This document shows, in pieces, positions 54,092 through 62,805 of a stretch of 64,000 bases of DNA; the stretch's first letter is position 1, and every line of letters begins with the position of its first letter. A program made the translations under genes and the position numbers. Source of the DNA: Thalassospira profundimaris (lineage in GTDB: Bacteria; Pseudomonadota; Alphaproteobacteria; Rhodospirillales; Thalassospiraceae); NCBI RefSeq assembly GCF_003326755.1, contig NZ_JPWH01000008.1, forward strand, positions 1 to 64,000. The letters run 5' to 3'. A model generated the notes under the pieces. It was not told where the DNA came from. It worked only from the letters and a program-made list of their open reading frames with translations, and did no database searches.

Positions 54092-55576
54092 CTATTCCAG
54101 CCCGGATTGCGCCCACAGGCTGTCGCCGGGGAAAATATCGCTGCTTTCAATGCCACGGGTGACAAAACGCTGGGCGCGTAAACTATCGGACCAGTAATCC
54201 ATCGAAAGCCCCGCCTTGCGTTTTAGATGGCGCAAAAAGTCGCGCGGGTCGGGTAATTGATCCCACACTTGCGGTAAGAACAGGCCCCGGCGGGTGCCAT
54301 CGCTTAATATAATGCCATCCTCAAACGGGGTCAGCCGGGCGATCAAATCGGCCTCGTCGCGAAACGGGAAGGGCTTGGGCGCGGAGAGCACGGAAATCGA
54401 CATGGCAAGATCGCCTGTCAGGTCCGCCGCGCTGATTTTGTCAAAACGCGGATCAGCAAAGGCCGCCTTGAAAGCGTTTTCACAAATATCCTGCCCCAGG
54501 GGCCGATGGGCGAGGATGGAGCCAATGCAGCCGCGCAAATTGCCCTGCTGTTTGAGCGTGACAAAACACGCCCCATCGTTGTGCAACGCGGGCGGCAGCA
54601 TCGCCATATCCGGTGCCAGCGGCGCATTATTTGCAAGGCCATGCTGAATGGATGCACTGGCAAGGCGCAGCATATCGCGCCCATGTTGTTTGATGATGGC
54701 CTCTGTCCCGTGGGCGAAATCTGTTTCGGCGGCATCTTCCGGACTGTCTTGTGGGGCAGCATCAGCTTTGCCGTCAAAAAACGCCCAGGCACCATAGCCC
54801 ACCACGCGAGACGTATCGCCGCTGGCAGTGCTGGAATTTTGCATTGAAAGCGTTTTCACTTTCATTGCCCGTTTGCGGGCGACGCGTAGCAAACCGACAA
54901 TCGGCAGGCACCCACAGGCATCGTCAAAACCCAGTTCTTCGGCGGTGAAATTCTCGATCAACTGCCGTGTGCGGTCATCCATTTTGCGGGCGGTGGCATC
55001 ATCATGGAAATGCGAAAGATCCGATGAAATGACAATCAGCGTCTCCGGCCCGCCCCACAATTTTTCAACCACTTCCTCCACCTGATGCGCGGCACAGCGG
55101 CTGACCAGCAGGGGCACGATGGTGACATCGGGCTGGTGGGCAAAAATATGCTGGATAAAGGGCAGTTCAATTTCCAGCCCGTGTTCCTGCACATGCGCGG
55201 CATTCAGTCGCTGTACCTGTGGCAGGGCCAATAGGGCATTAATCGCCCCTTCATCCACCGGCACATTCCCCAGCGGGGTGGCAAAGGCGGTGGCATCGGC
55301 AACGGCAATGCCCTGAAACGCCATGCGGTGCGCCGGGCCGATAATAACGATGCGGCGAATGCTATCTGCCGCAGGCAGAATGGTGGCAAAGCCATCGGCC
55401 GCGATGGTCCCGGAATAAACCAGCCCGGCATGGGGCACGATAATCGCCTTGGGACTGGCGGCATCCGCACCCGGCTGCCCGGCCTGTGCCATCAGGCTGG
55501 CAATGGTGCTGCGCAGGGTTTGGGCATCGGCGGGGTAAAAACGACCGGCGATGGCGGCAGGGCGAATGACAGTCAT
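54092..55576 (-). CDS. AmmeMemoRadiSam system fusion protein: Memo domain + AMMECR1 domain
   Basis: The 494-residue protein joins two domains. Residues 1-265 are Memo-like (MEMO1/LigB-related), with the metal-site residues H49 (VPHAGLVYSG), H83 (GPAHR), H189/H191 (DLSHFHDD) and C223 (GCLP), plus the E132 to F140 EHGLEIELPF block. Residues about 290-490 are an AMMECR1 domain with the hallmark LRGCIG at 348-353, ADPRF and DGIILSDG. These families are linked in archaea and bacteria to a radical SAM protein, but no reaction is known. The partner lies on the other strand at 56469. Separate A and B proteins are more common; a fusion fixes their stoichiometry. Confidence 0.88.
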   Translation of the reverse strand: MTVIRPAAIAGRFYPADAQTLRSTIASLMAQAGQPGADAASPKAIIVPHAGLVYSGTIAADGFATILPAADSIRRIVIIGPAHRMAFQGIAVADATAFATPLGNVPVDEGAINALLALPQVQRLNAAHVQEHGLEIELPFIQHIFAHQPDVTIVPLLVSRCAAHQVEEVVEKLWGGPETLIVISSDLSHFHDDATARKMDDRTRQLIENFTAEELGFDDACGCLPIVGLLRVARKRAMKVKTLSMQNSSTASGDTSRVVGYGAWAFFDGKADAAPQDSPEDAAETDFAHGTEAIIKQHGRDMLRLASASIQHGLANNAPLAPDMAMLPPALHNDGACFVTLKQQGNLRGCIGSILAHRPLGQDICENAFKAAFADPRFDKISAADLTGDLAMSISVLSAPKPFPFRDEADLIARLTPFEDGIILSDGTRRGLFLPQVWDQLPDPRDFLRHLKRKAGLSMDYWSDSLRAQRFVTRGIESSDIFPGDSLWAQSGLE

Positions 55577-55637
55577 GAGTGAACTCGGTGTTATGGTCGT
55601 GAAAATCAGTATGTGATGAATATCTGGTTGAGGTAAA

Positions 55638-55676
55638 ATGAAAAAGACATCGTTTTCTGTGGGGATCTCTGCATGA
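55638..55676 (+). CDS. Putative 12-codon leader ORF coupled to the foreign membrane gene
   Basis: ATG at 55638, following GAGG (55630-55633), opens a 12-codon frame (MKKTSFSVGISA) whose TGA overlaps the ATG of the membrane-protein gene (ATGA at 55673-55676). The overlap suggests translational coupling or a leader-peptide role. Too short to be confident that it is translated. Confidence 0.35.
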   Translation: MKKTSFSVGISA

Positions 55677-56422
55677 AGATAAGTTCTATCTCTGAAATTT
55701 CTTTGGGTTTTTCTTTAGTCGCGTTTTGTCTGTCAGTTGTGCATGAATGGTTCTATTTTCATGCTATTGGAGGCGGGATGTGGGCGCTGATGTCTGTATG
55801 GGATTTCTTGAATCTATCTTTATTGTGGTTGCCTTTGGCCATTGGCATGATTTTATTGTGGTTTTTTATAATGGCTTTTGGGTCTATAATTTTAATTAAT
55901 TTGAAGGGGTGGTTCTCTGGAGTTGCAAAATTTTTGGGTATTTCTTTCAAATCCCCAAGGGGTTATTATAAATTCAATTTTCTTTTTTCTGTTTTTTTTA
56001 AGTTCTTTGTGTCTTCTTTTTTAATTGTTATTTCATTTTTGTTTATTTTCGTTCTTGAGATGAATGTTGTCGATTATTTCATTTTTGGTGCATTTGTGTG
56101 GTTGCTTTTTATGGTGTTTGTTTCTGACGAAGGGGGGTGGTTGAAACAGCTTCCGAAGCCTTGGAAACCAGTCTTTATACTATTGCCTGTAGTGTTTGCT
56201 GTTGTTGCATATGTTGGAGATTTGGAAGCGCGACGAGATGCTGTTGCAAAAAAAGGAAATGTTTTGGTCCAGTTTAAAGATGGTGTGCAGATGACTGATG
56301 TTTTGTTGTTGAGGTCGATGGAAAGAGGAGTGTTGATTAGATCGCCGGAACAAAAGTTTCTCGGTATGGTTGATTGGGGGGATGTGCGATATGTAAAGAT
56401 TGCAAAGGATGGGACGAAATAG
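55673..56422 (+). CDS. AT-rich polytopic membrane protein of unknown function
   Basis: I do not recognise a family. The 249-residue protein has about five membrane segments (about 8-25, 50-77, 103-128, 132-150, 166-182) and a soluble C-terminal part (190-249) rich in valine and alternating hydrophobics, compatible with a small beta domain. Base use is unlike every neighbour: T-rich, many TTT, TTA, ATT and GTT codons, far lower G+C than the flanking genes, pointing to horizontal transfer. It lies between the two oppositely oriented halves of the AmmeMemoRadiSam system and shares their intergenic space. The 46 bases up to the radical SAM gene are also AT-rich. Confidence 0.7.
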   Translation: MKISSISEISLGFSLVAFCLSVVHEWFYFHAIGGGMWALMSVWDFLNLSLLWLPLAIGMILLWFFIMAFGSIILINLKGWFSGVAKFLGISFKSPRGYYKFNFLFSVFFKFFVSSFLIVISFLFIFVLEMNVVDYFIFGAFVWLLFMVFVSDEGGWLKQLPKPWKPVFILLPVVFAVVAYVGDLEARRDAVAKKGNVLVQFKDGVQMTDVLLLRSMERGVLIRSPEQKFLGMVDWGDVRYVKIAKDGTK

Positions 56423-56468
56423 TTTATTTTTTGAATAGATAATTTTATCGTTAAAATGGATTCTTAAA

Positions 56469-57557
56469 ATGCAATCTATCGTTGATGGTCGCTACTGGCA
56501 TCATCTCACCGATGGTCGCATTCAGTGCGATGTCTGCCCGCGTTATTGCAAGCTGGGCGAGGGGCAGCGCGGGCTTTGTTTTGTCCGTGCCCGGCAGAAT
56601 GACCAGGTGGTGTTGACCACCTGGGGCCGGTCATCGGGGTTTTGTATTGACCCGGTGGAGAAAAAGCCGCTGAACCATTTTTTGCCCGGAAGCCCGGTTT
56701 TGTCCTTTGGTACGGCAGGGTGCAATCTGACCTGCAAGTTTTGCCAGAACCATGAAATTTCCAAGGCCCGGCAAATGGATGCGGTGGGCAGTCTGGCAAC
56801 CCCCGATATGATTGTGCAAACCGCAAAACAGTGGGGCTGTTCGGCCGTCGCCTTTACCTATAACGACCCGGTGATTTTTCTGGAATATGCGGTGGATGTG
56901 GCCAAGGCCTGCCGCGCGGCGGGGATTAAAACCATTGCGGTGACGGCGGGTTATATCGGGCCTGAAGCCAGGGTGGAGTTTTTTCGCCATATGGATGCCG
57001 CCAATGTCGATTTGAAAGGCTTTACCGAGGCGTTTTATCACAAGCTGTGTTCGGCCCATTTGGAGGATGTGCTGGAAACGCTGGTTTATTTAAAACGCGA
57101 AACCGGGGTCTGGTTTGAACTGACCAATCTGATCATTCCCGGTGAAAATGATGGCGATGATGAATTTGACGCCATGACACGCTGGATCATGGCGCATCTT
57201 GGCCCCGATGTGCCCCTGCATTTCAGCGCCTTTCACCCGGACTGGAAAATGATGGACATGCCGCGCACCCCGGCCACCACACTGACCCGTGCGCGCGACA
57301 TCGCCCGGCAAAATGGGTTGCGATATGTCTATGTCGGTAATGTGCATGACCATGCGGCATCGAGCACCTATTGCCATCACTGCCAGTCCCGCCTGATTGG
57401 CCGGGACTGGTATGAGCTTTCGGACTGGAAGCTGGATGAACAGGGCAATTGCAGCGAATGCGGAACCGCCTGTGCCGGGGTGTTTGCTGCGCAACCGGGG
57501 CAGTGGGGCCGCAAACGCCAGCCGGTGCGGTTGCTGCCTGCCAGAAGGGCGACGTGA
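56469..57557 (+). CDS. AmmeMemoRadiSam system radical SAM enzyme
   Basis: The 362-residue protein has the radical SAM cluster motif CNLTCKFC (C85, C89, C92), an N-terminal cysteine group CDVCPRYC (C20, C23, C27) with C37, and a C-terminal CHHC ... CSEC set, which may bind additional iron-sulfur or zinc centres. The arrangement matches the AmmeMemoRadiSam radical SAM family, related in name to pyruvate-formate-lyase activating enzymes but of unknown substrate. Its Memo-AMMECR1 partner is on the other strand, separated by the AT-rich gene. No Shine-Dalgarno is obvious. Confidence 0.88.
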   Translation: MQSIVDGRYWHHLTDGRIQCDVCPRYCKLGEGQRGLCFVRARQNDQVVLTTWGRSSGFCIDPVEKKPLNHFLPGSPVLSFGTAGCNLTCKFCQNHEISKARQMDAVGSLATPDMIVQTAKQWGCSAVAFTYNDPVIFLEYAVDVAKACRAAGIKTIAVTAGYIGPEARVEFFRHMDAANVDLKGFTEAFYHKLCSAHLEDVLETLVYLKRETGVWFELTNLIIPGENDGDDEFDAMTRWIMAHLGPDVPLHFSAFHPDWKMMDMPRTPATTLTRARDIARQNGLRYVYVGNVHDHAASSTYCHHCQSRLIGRDWYELSDWKLDEQGNCSECGTACAGVFAAQPGQWGRKRQPVRLLPARRAT

Positions 57558-57660
57558 ACACCCACCAATTGGCTTTATATGATAAACAATTATGGGTGGG
57601 GACCGCGCGGGCTGCTATAGCCTTTCCCAAGGGCTGGCAGGGGGCTGCCCGGTATACAGG

Positions 57661-58158
57661 ATGGTGCGATTGAACATACGACCCGCAATACAAAGCGATG
57701 TAGATGCCGTTTTTGCCATTCGCCTGAAGGTGCGGGAAAATGCCCTGACACCGGCAGAGCTTGCCGCGCGCGGCATTACCAGGGCCGCGTGGCCGGGCTG
57801 GTTTAAGGAAGGCTATGGGATTTGGGTGGCGCAAATCGGCGATGATATTGCCGGTTTTGCCATTGCCATACCCAAGGAAGCCACGCTTTGGGCGCTGTTT
57901 GTGGACCCGGATTTTGAAGGGCGCGGTGTGGGATCGGCCCTGTTGAAAGTGGCGGAGGACTGGCTGTTTGATCACGGATGTCGGGAAATATCACTGACCA
58001 CCGATGCCAACCCGAATGTGCGCGCACATGGATTTTATGAGCGGCATGGCTGGATTTTAACCGGCGATGCCGATGGCGGGCAGGTGGAATATATCAAGGG
58101 TCGTGTTGATGGTGCGGAGGGTTTCTGGAGTGACGAGATGCTGGACCGCCCGGTTTGA
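57661..58158 (+). CDS. GNAT-family N-acetyltransferase
   Basis: The 165-residue protein has the GNAT core: NIRPAIQSDVDAVFAIR at the start, a strand with WVAQIGDDIAGFAI, the acetyl-CoA binding loop around GRGVGSALL (about residues 94-102) and C-terminal NVRAHGFYERHGW. Substrate unknown. The ATG at 57661 is chosen over an open extension to 57592 that is not conserved. It ends 31 bases before the convergent nnrS. Confidence 0.83.
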   Translation: MVRLNIRPAIQSDVDAVFAIRLKVRENALTPAELAARGITRAAWPGWFKEGYGIWVAQIGDDIAGFAIAIPKEATLWALFVDPDFEGRGVGSALLKVAEDWLFDHGCREISLTTDANPNVRAHGFYERHGWILTGDADGGQVEYIKGRVDGAEGFWSDEMLDRPV

Positions 58159-58189
58159 CATTCCGTCACATCCAAGAAGTTTTATTCGA

Positions 58190-59422
58190 TCAGGCCTTTT
58201 TAAGCGGCGCGCCGATCAGAACCGGGGCGTAGCGCAGTAAAAACAGCAGCCAGCCTGCCACCCAGCACAGGGTCGCCGCCGCCAGCAGGGTGAGGTAACT
58301 GGCGCCGAAAATCGGGGCGAGCAGGCGCAATGCCGTTGCCAGCCAGATCAGGGCGAAGGCGGAGGTAAAGATTTTACCGGCCACAAGTTGCCGCCCGCTA
58401 TGGCCCAGGGCGGCGCGCCCGCCAACCGCCATGATCATGCAGGCCATTGCCCCGGCCCCGCCAGCATGAAGGGCATCATTGACGGCATAAAGGTCTGGCC
58501 GCAGCATGGAAAATCCGATCAACAGCAAACTGAGCGGCAGCCAGAAATAGGCAGCATGCAGCATGATCACCAGCGGATCGGCAAAGGTGTGAATACCGCG
58601 CCAGCGCGACAGGCGGGTGAAATGCAAAAGCCCGCTTGCCATCAGCATAACGGCAGCCCCCTGATGCCACGGGGTAAAGACAAGGGCGATGGCGGCGACC
58701 AGCGACCCCATGCACAGGGCATCAAAACGGTTAAACGAAACCGGTTCGGCAATGGCGGGCAGTTTGCCATTGCGCATCAGCCAGTTGCGGGTAAAGCCGG
58801 GAATGATGCGCCCGCCAATAAGCGCGATCAGCAGCAGAAAAATGAAAATACCCGCCCGTGGAAACAGCTCGGCATCCAGCGGAATGGCATCGGAGGCGGC
58901 CAGCACAAACATTGCATCAATCACGGCAAGAAGCCCGATAATGACGAGGATTTTAAGGTTACGGCGGTTATTACCAGCAATCAGCTCGCGTGCGGCAAGA
59001 CCCAACAGGGCAAGGTAATAGGCAAGCTCCAGCACCAGCAATAAGGCAATATTGATTTGGGCGGCAAAAACCATCGCCACCCGGCCTGCCAGCCACAGGG
59101 TGGTGAGCACGATGATCGGCGTGCCTTTCAGGGCCGGTCGCCCGGTCCAGTTGGCAATCGCTGTGAGCAGAAAGCCACCAAGGGCAGCCCCTCCAAAGGC
59201 AAAAATCATTTCATGGGCATGCCAAAGCGATGTGGTGCCCAGTTGCGGGGCCCAAAGCCCGTGGATCATGGCACCGAGCCACCAGACAACCCCGATAATC
59301 GCCTGCAAACCGGCAAAGAGAAAAAGCGGGCGAAAGGCCCCGGACCAGAAGGGATGTCCCATTGATCCGGTGGACCGGGATCCGGGTTCTGTAATCGAAA
59401 TGGGAATGGGGCGCTGGGTCAT
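58190..59422 (-). CDS. NnrS family protein (heme-copper membrane protein)
   Basis: Inner-membrane protein linked to nitric oxide stress and denitrification. The 410-residue protein has about 12 membrane segments and the family features GAFRPLFLFAGLQ, HAHEMIFAFGGAALGGFLLTAIANWTGR with conserved histidines that may bind heme or copper, and GGRIIPGFTRNWL. ATG 59422 is used; a TTG at 59449 and an internal ATG at 59362 are alternatives. An FNR/NnrR-type box (59488-59501) lies at a distance suitable for activation. No nitrite or nitric oxide reductase gene is in the window. Confidence 0.9.
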   Translation of the reverse strand: MTQRPIPISITEPGSRSTGSMGHPFWSGAFRPLFLFAGLQAIIGVVWWLGAMIHGLWAPQLGTTSLWHAHEMIFAFGGAALGGFLLTAIANWTGRPALKGTPIIVLTTLWLAGRVAMVFAAQINIALLLVLELAYYLALLGLAARELIAGNNRRNLKILVIIGLLAVIDAMFVLAASDAIPLDAELFPRAGIFIFLLLIALIGGRIIPGFTRNWLMRNGKLPAIAEPVSFNRFDALCMGSLVAAIALVFTPWHQGAAVMLMASGLLHFTRLSRWRGIHTFADPLVIMLHAAYFWLPLSLLLIGFSMLRPDLYAVNDALHAGGAGAMACMIMAVGGRAALGHSGRQLVAGKIFTSAFALIWLATALRLLAPIFGASYLTLLAAATLCWVAGWLLFLLRYAPVLIGAPLKKA

Positions 59423-59434
59423 CGGCGGTACCTG

Positions 59435-59501
59435 ATTGAAAGATTTCAATTATCAGGTGCATTCTGTCAGTTTATGCCCTGTCCGCATTGATTTTTGACA
59501 A
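59435..59501 (-). promoter_or_regulatory. FNR/NnrR-like boxes upstream of nnrS
   Basis: TTGAT-TTTT-GACAA at 59488-59501 matches the FNR consensus TTGAT-N4-ATCAA at eight of ten positions and fits TTG-N8-CAA. Its centre would be at about -41.5 if transcription starts near 59453, with a plausible minus-strand -10 CAGAAT at 59461-59466. A second perfect palindrome ATTGAAA-GA-TTTCAAT lies at 59435-59450, just before the start codon. Confidence 0.55.
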
Positions 59502-59554
59502 ATTTCCGATGGAGCGTTGCATTGAGTCCTCCGAGGGGCAAAACAGGATGTGCG

Positions 59555-59596
59555 AAAAACGCAAGCGGGACGGCAAGTTGCATCACACCGTCCCGC
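59555..59596 (-). terminator. Terminator of the lipase gene
   Basis: Perfect 9-bp stem CCGTCCCGC/GCGGGACGG (59588-59596 and 59565-59573) with 14-base loop; on the minus strand it is followed by a TTTTT stretch at 59555-59559. Lies 19 bases after the lipase stop. Confidence 0.8.
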
Positions 59597-59615
59597 GTAA
59601 AGGGCATTTTCCCGG

Positions 59616-60953
59616 TCAGTTCTGGCAGGTGAAGGATTTGGGATCGACAAGCCCGGGCAGATATTGCATGGGCGTAACCCCGAGTGCCTGAAAATATTGG
59701 GCAATATGGGTCGCCATGATCAAATTGCCAATCTGCCGGGCTGATGTCGGCTTTTCGGTTGAATTCGGGATGGCCGGAGCGTTTTTGGTGATCGGTTTTT
59801 CCCGTGTTCCTTCCGCCCAGTTCACCCATTGCGGATCGGATTTCAGCAGAAATTTGCCGTTTGGCGTTTTGGTCTCCGTCCAGCGATAGGTGCCCCAGGT
59901 GGCGTCGGTATCCCCGCCAAAGGTCTGATGGGGAATATTGGCATAATCCACGCCAGCGGGGCGTTTGATGACCATATCCACCATGCCGTTGATCTCGATG
60001 CCGAGTTCAGCGTCAAGCACGGTGAAGATGCTGTCATATCGCGGGCATTCCCTCCAGAATGTGGCTTTTTTAGAAACAATAGTGCGGATATTGTTCCATG
60101 CGGTGGGTACCACATCATGGGCGTTGACGACATCGGTGGTTGAAGGGTAGGCGGTGTTAAACTGTGTCAGCCAGACGTCATTGCCCGGCGTGGCCCCGGC
60201 ATAGGGAAAAACCCTGATCGCGGCCCATTTTGTTGGTTCGGGATTGGGATACAGATAAAAGGCCAGTGCGGGTGCCAGCGCCCCGCCAAGGCTGTGGCCG
60301 GTGAAAACCAGCGTGCCGGGGTTTGGGGTGGCTTCAATCCCGGCAAGAAAATCCTGGATGTTTGTGCCGGTTGCCGTGTCGGTCATATTGCATATCAAAT
60401 CGTTGATCCCTGTTGCGGTGCCCGCCGAAATCTGGGCGTCGGTTTTGGGGTATGGATCATGATCCACCACGGAAAACGGCAGTTTCAGGGGCCAAAGGGC
60501 GGTATGACGGGCCGAGACATCCAGATCTTCGGTCAACCAGTTTTGCACATTTTTCGGGTTGGTTCCGGCAATGGCAACCACATGGGTATTTTGCGACGGG
60601 CTGTAGGCGACATACATTGAATTGATGGCATAATTCACTTTGGTCGAGCCCGCTTTTTTATGCGGGGCAACATAGACGCACGGTCCCCACACCAGGTCCC
60701 AGTCTCCGCCAGCAAGGTATTTGTTCTGCGTGGCAAAAAAGCCCGGTAGCGGCGGACCGTCATAATCATGGAACACCCCGTGAAGGGACGTCTGGGGAAG
60801 GATGCCGCCTGTCAGGGCCGCCTTCATATAGTGTGTGAGTTCGGTATCGGATCCCGTTTGACAGGTCGGTATATCGGCAACCGCATTGGCTGCCATGCAC
60901 AGATTGAAAATGCTCGCCTGGTATGGGTCGGTTCTATTATTCTGGTTTGACAT
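59616..60953 (-). CDS. Lipase class 3 family protein
   Basis: Alpha/beta-hydrolase of the fungal-type (class 3) lipase family. The 445-residue protein has the nucleophile elbow GHSLGG (219-224, S221), with the strand THVVAIAGTNP (oxyanion region) about 90 residues earlier and an aspartate/histidine pair expected in VVNAHDVVPTAW and the later HQTFGG region. No N-terminal signal peptide is visible, so export, if any, would need another route. AGGAG precedes the ATG. The gene is divergent from pepA across a 298-base spacer with no supported gene. Confidence 0.85.
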   Translation of the reverse strand: MSNQNNRTDPYQASIFNLCMAANAVADIPTCQTGSDTELTHYMKAALTGGILPQTSLHGVFHDYDGPPLPGFFATQNKYLAGGDWDLVWGPCVYVAPHKKAGSTKVNYAINSMYVAYSPSQNTHVVAIAGTNPKNVQNWLTEDLDVSARHTALWPLKLPFSVVDHDPYPKTDAQISAGTATGINDLICNMTDTATGTNIQDFLAGIEATPNPGTLVFTGHSLGGALAPALAFYLYPNPEPTKWAAIRVFPYAGATPGNDVWLTQFNTAYPSTTDVVNAHDVVPTAWNNIRTIVSKKATFWRECPRYDSIFTVLDAELGIEINGMVDMVIKRPAGVDYANIPHQTFGGDTDATWGTYRWTETKTPNGKFLLKSDPQWVNWAEGTREKPITKNAPAIPNSTEKPTSARQIGNLIMATHIAQYFQALGVTPMQYLPGLVDPKSFTCQN

Positions 60954-61251
60954 AAGCGGCTCCTGTTTTTTTGCGGTTTTTCGATGGATCAGGGATGATC
61001 ATGCAGCGATTGATGACGGATGAGCCGCGCTGTTGTGTGGAAGCTGTTTGTCTTCCCGGATACGGCGCAACAATGCCAGCATCAGCGCCAACAGGATTTT
61101 TTGCGTCTTGTTTTCGGATAACCCTTTCTTTCGGCGGGCATCACGTTAAATTGGAGAGATCGGGTTTTGACCCGGACGGGATATGTCCGCAAACGGGTGG
61201 CGGGCCGAAACCAATTCACAGACCCAGAAAATTTCAGGAGTCCTTTCCGAT

Positions 61252-62721
61252 ATGAAGATCACTTTTTCCGATCTCGCAGTTCCGGCTTCCGGCGCGGTTG
61301 TGGCCTTTGCCACCGAGGGCGGCGATCTGATGCCAAGTGCCGTTGCGCTCGACGAGGCAACCGGCGGTGCCATTGTCCGCGCGATCAAGGCATCGACCTT
61401 CAAGGGCAAGTTCGGGCAAAACCTGCAGGTCCTTTCACCCGCAAATGTCGAACTGTCGCGCGTCATTGTTGTCGGCATTGGCAGCGAAGCCGAATTTGAC
61501 GTGGTTGCCGCCCAGAAACTGGGCGGGCAGGTCACGGTTGCTGCACAGGGAACCGGTGAAAAGGAAGTGACTGTCCTCTTTGACATGGACGACCTTGCCA
61601 GCGATTTTGCCACCGGTGCCGCCCTGCGCGATTACCGGTTCGACAAATACCGCACCACCGAAACCAAGGATGACAAGCCCGCGCTTAAATCCGTTGCGGT
61701 GGCAACCAAAGAACCGAAAGACGCCAAAAAGCAGTTTGAAAACGCCAAAAAAGTGGTTGATGGCGTGTTCTTCACCCGCGATCTGGTGTCGGAACCCTCC
61801 AACATTCTGTATCCGGCAAGTTTCGTTGATGAAGTCAAGGCGCTGGAAAAGCTTGGCGTCGAGATTGATGTTCTTGACGAAAAGGAAATGAAGAAGCTGG
61901 GCATGGGCGCACTTCTGGGTGTTGCACAGGGTTCGGCACAGAAGCCCTATCTGGTGGTGATGCGCTGGAATGGTGGCAAGAAAAAAGACGCGCCGATTGC
62001 CTTTGTTGGCAAGGGTGTGACCTTTGATACCGGCGGGATTTCGCTGAAACCCGCTGCCGGTATGGAAGACATGAAGTTTGACATGGGCGGTGCCGGTGTT
62101 GTTTCGGGCCTGATGAAGGCCCTGGCAGGCCGGAATGCCAAATCAAACGTGATTGGCGTGATTGGCCTGGTGGAAAACATGCCATCAAGCACTGCGCAGC
62201 GTCCGGGCGATGTGGTCACATCCATGTCCGGTCAGACGATTGAAGTCATCAATACCGATGCCGAAGGCCGTTTGGTGCTGTGTGATGCGCTGACCTATGT
62301 GCAGGAAAAATATGATCCGAGCCTGATTGTCGATCTGGCAACCCTGACCGGGGCGATCATTATTGCGCTCGGCCATGAACATGCCGGTCTGTTTTCCAAC
62401 AATGATGATCTTTCCAGCCAGATCACCAATGCGGGCCTGGCGGTGAATGAACCCGTCTGGCGTTTGCCGCTGGGCAAGGCTTATGATGATCAGTTGAAAT
62501 CCGACATTGCCGATATGAAAAATGTCGGCGGTCGTCCGGCCGGATCGATCACGGCGGCACAGTTCCTTAAACGCTTTATCACCAAGGATCGCCCGTGGGC
62601 GCATCTGGATATTGCGGCAATGGCCTGGGCCACCAAGGACAGCGAAGTAACGCCGAAAGGCGCCACCGGTTATGGCGTGCGCCTGCTCGACCGTTTTGTG
62701 GCCGATAACCACGAAGCCTGA
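61252..62721 (+). CDS. pepA: Leucyl aminopeptidase (M17, PepA)
   Basis: Cytosolic two-metal aminopeptidase removing N-terminal residues from peptides. The 489-residue protein has an N-terminal macro-like domain (about 1-160) and the catalytic domain with metal ligands K254, D259, D277, D336 and E338, catalytic K266 and R340, and the signature NTDAEGRL at 334-341. CAGGAG (61235-61240) supports the ATG; an open extension to 61183 is not conserved. In many proteobacteria pepA is followed by holC, as here. Confidence 0.95.
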   Translation: MKITFSDLAVPASGAVVAFATEGGDLMPSAVALDEATGGAIVRAIKASTFKGKFGQNLQVLSPANVELSRVIVVGIGSEAEFDVVAAQKLGGQVTVAAQGTGEKEVTVLFDMDDLASDFATGAALRDYRFDKYRTTETKDDKPALKSVAVATKEPKDAKKQFENAKKVVDGVFFTRDLVSEPSNILYPASFVDEVKALEKLGVEIDVLDEKEMKKLGMGALLGVAQGSAQKPYLVVMRWNGGKKKDAPIAFVGKGVTFDTGGISLKPAAGMEDMKFDMGGAGVVSGLMKALAGRNAKSNVIGVIGLVENMPSSTAQRPGDVVTSMSGQTIEVINTDAEGRLVLCDALTYVQEKYDPSLIVDLATLTGAIIIALGHEHAGLFSNNDDLSSQITNAGLAVNEPVWRLPLGKAYDDQLKSDIADMKNVGGRPAGSITAAQFLKRFITKDRPWAHLDIAAMAWATKDSEVTPKGATGYGVRLLDRFVADNHEA

Positions 62722-62734
62722 TTTTGACGGGATC

Positions 62735-62766
62735 AACCGGGGCAGGGGCAACCTTGCCCCGGTTTT
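62735..62766 (+). terminator. Terminator between pepA and holC
   Basis: Perfect 10-bp stem AACCGGGGCA (62735-62744) and TGCCCCGGTT (62755-62764), 10-base loop, followed by TTCCTTT. It lies 13 bases after the pepA stop, so holC may have its own promoter or be read through. Confidence 0.75.
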
Positions 62767-62805
62767 CCTTTGCAACGATACCCACAGCCGATTTACGATT
62801 GCGTC

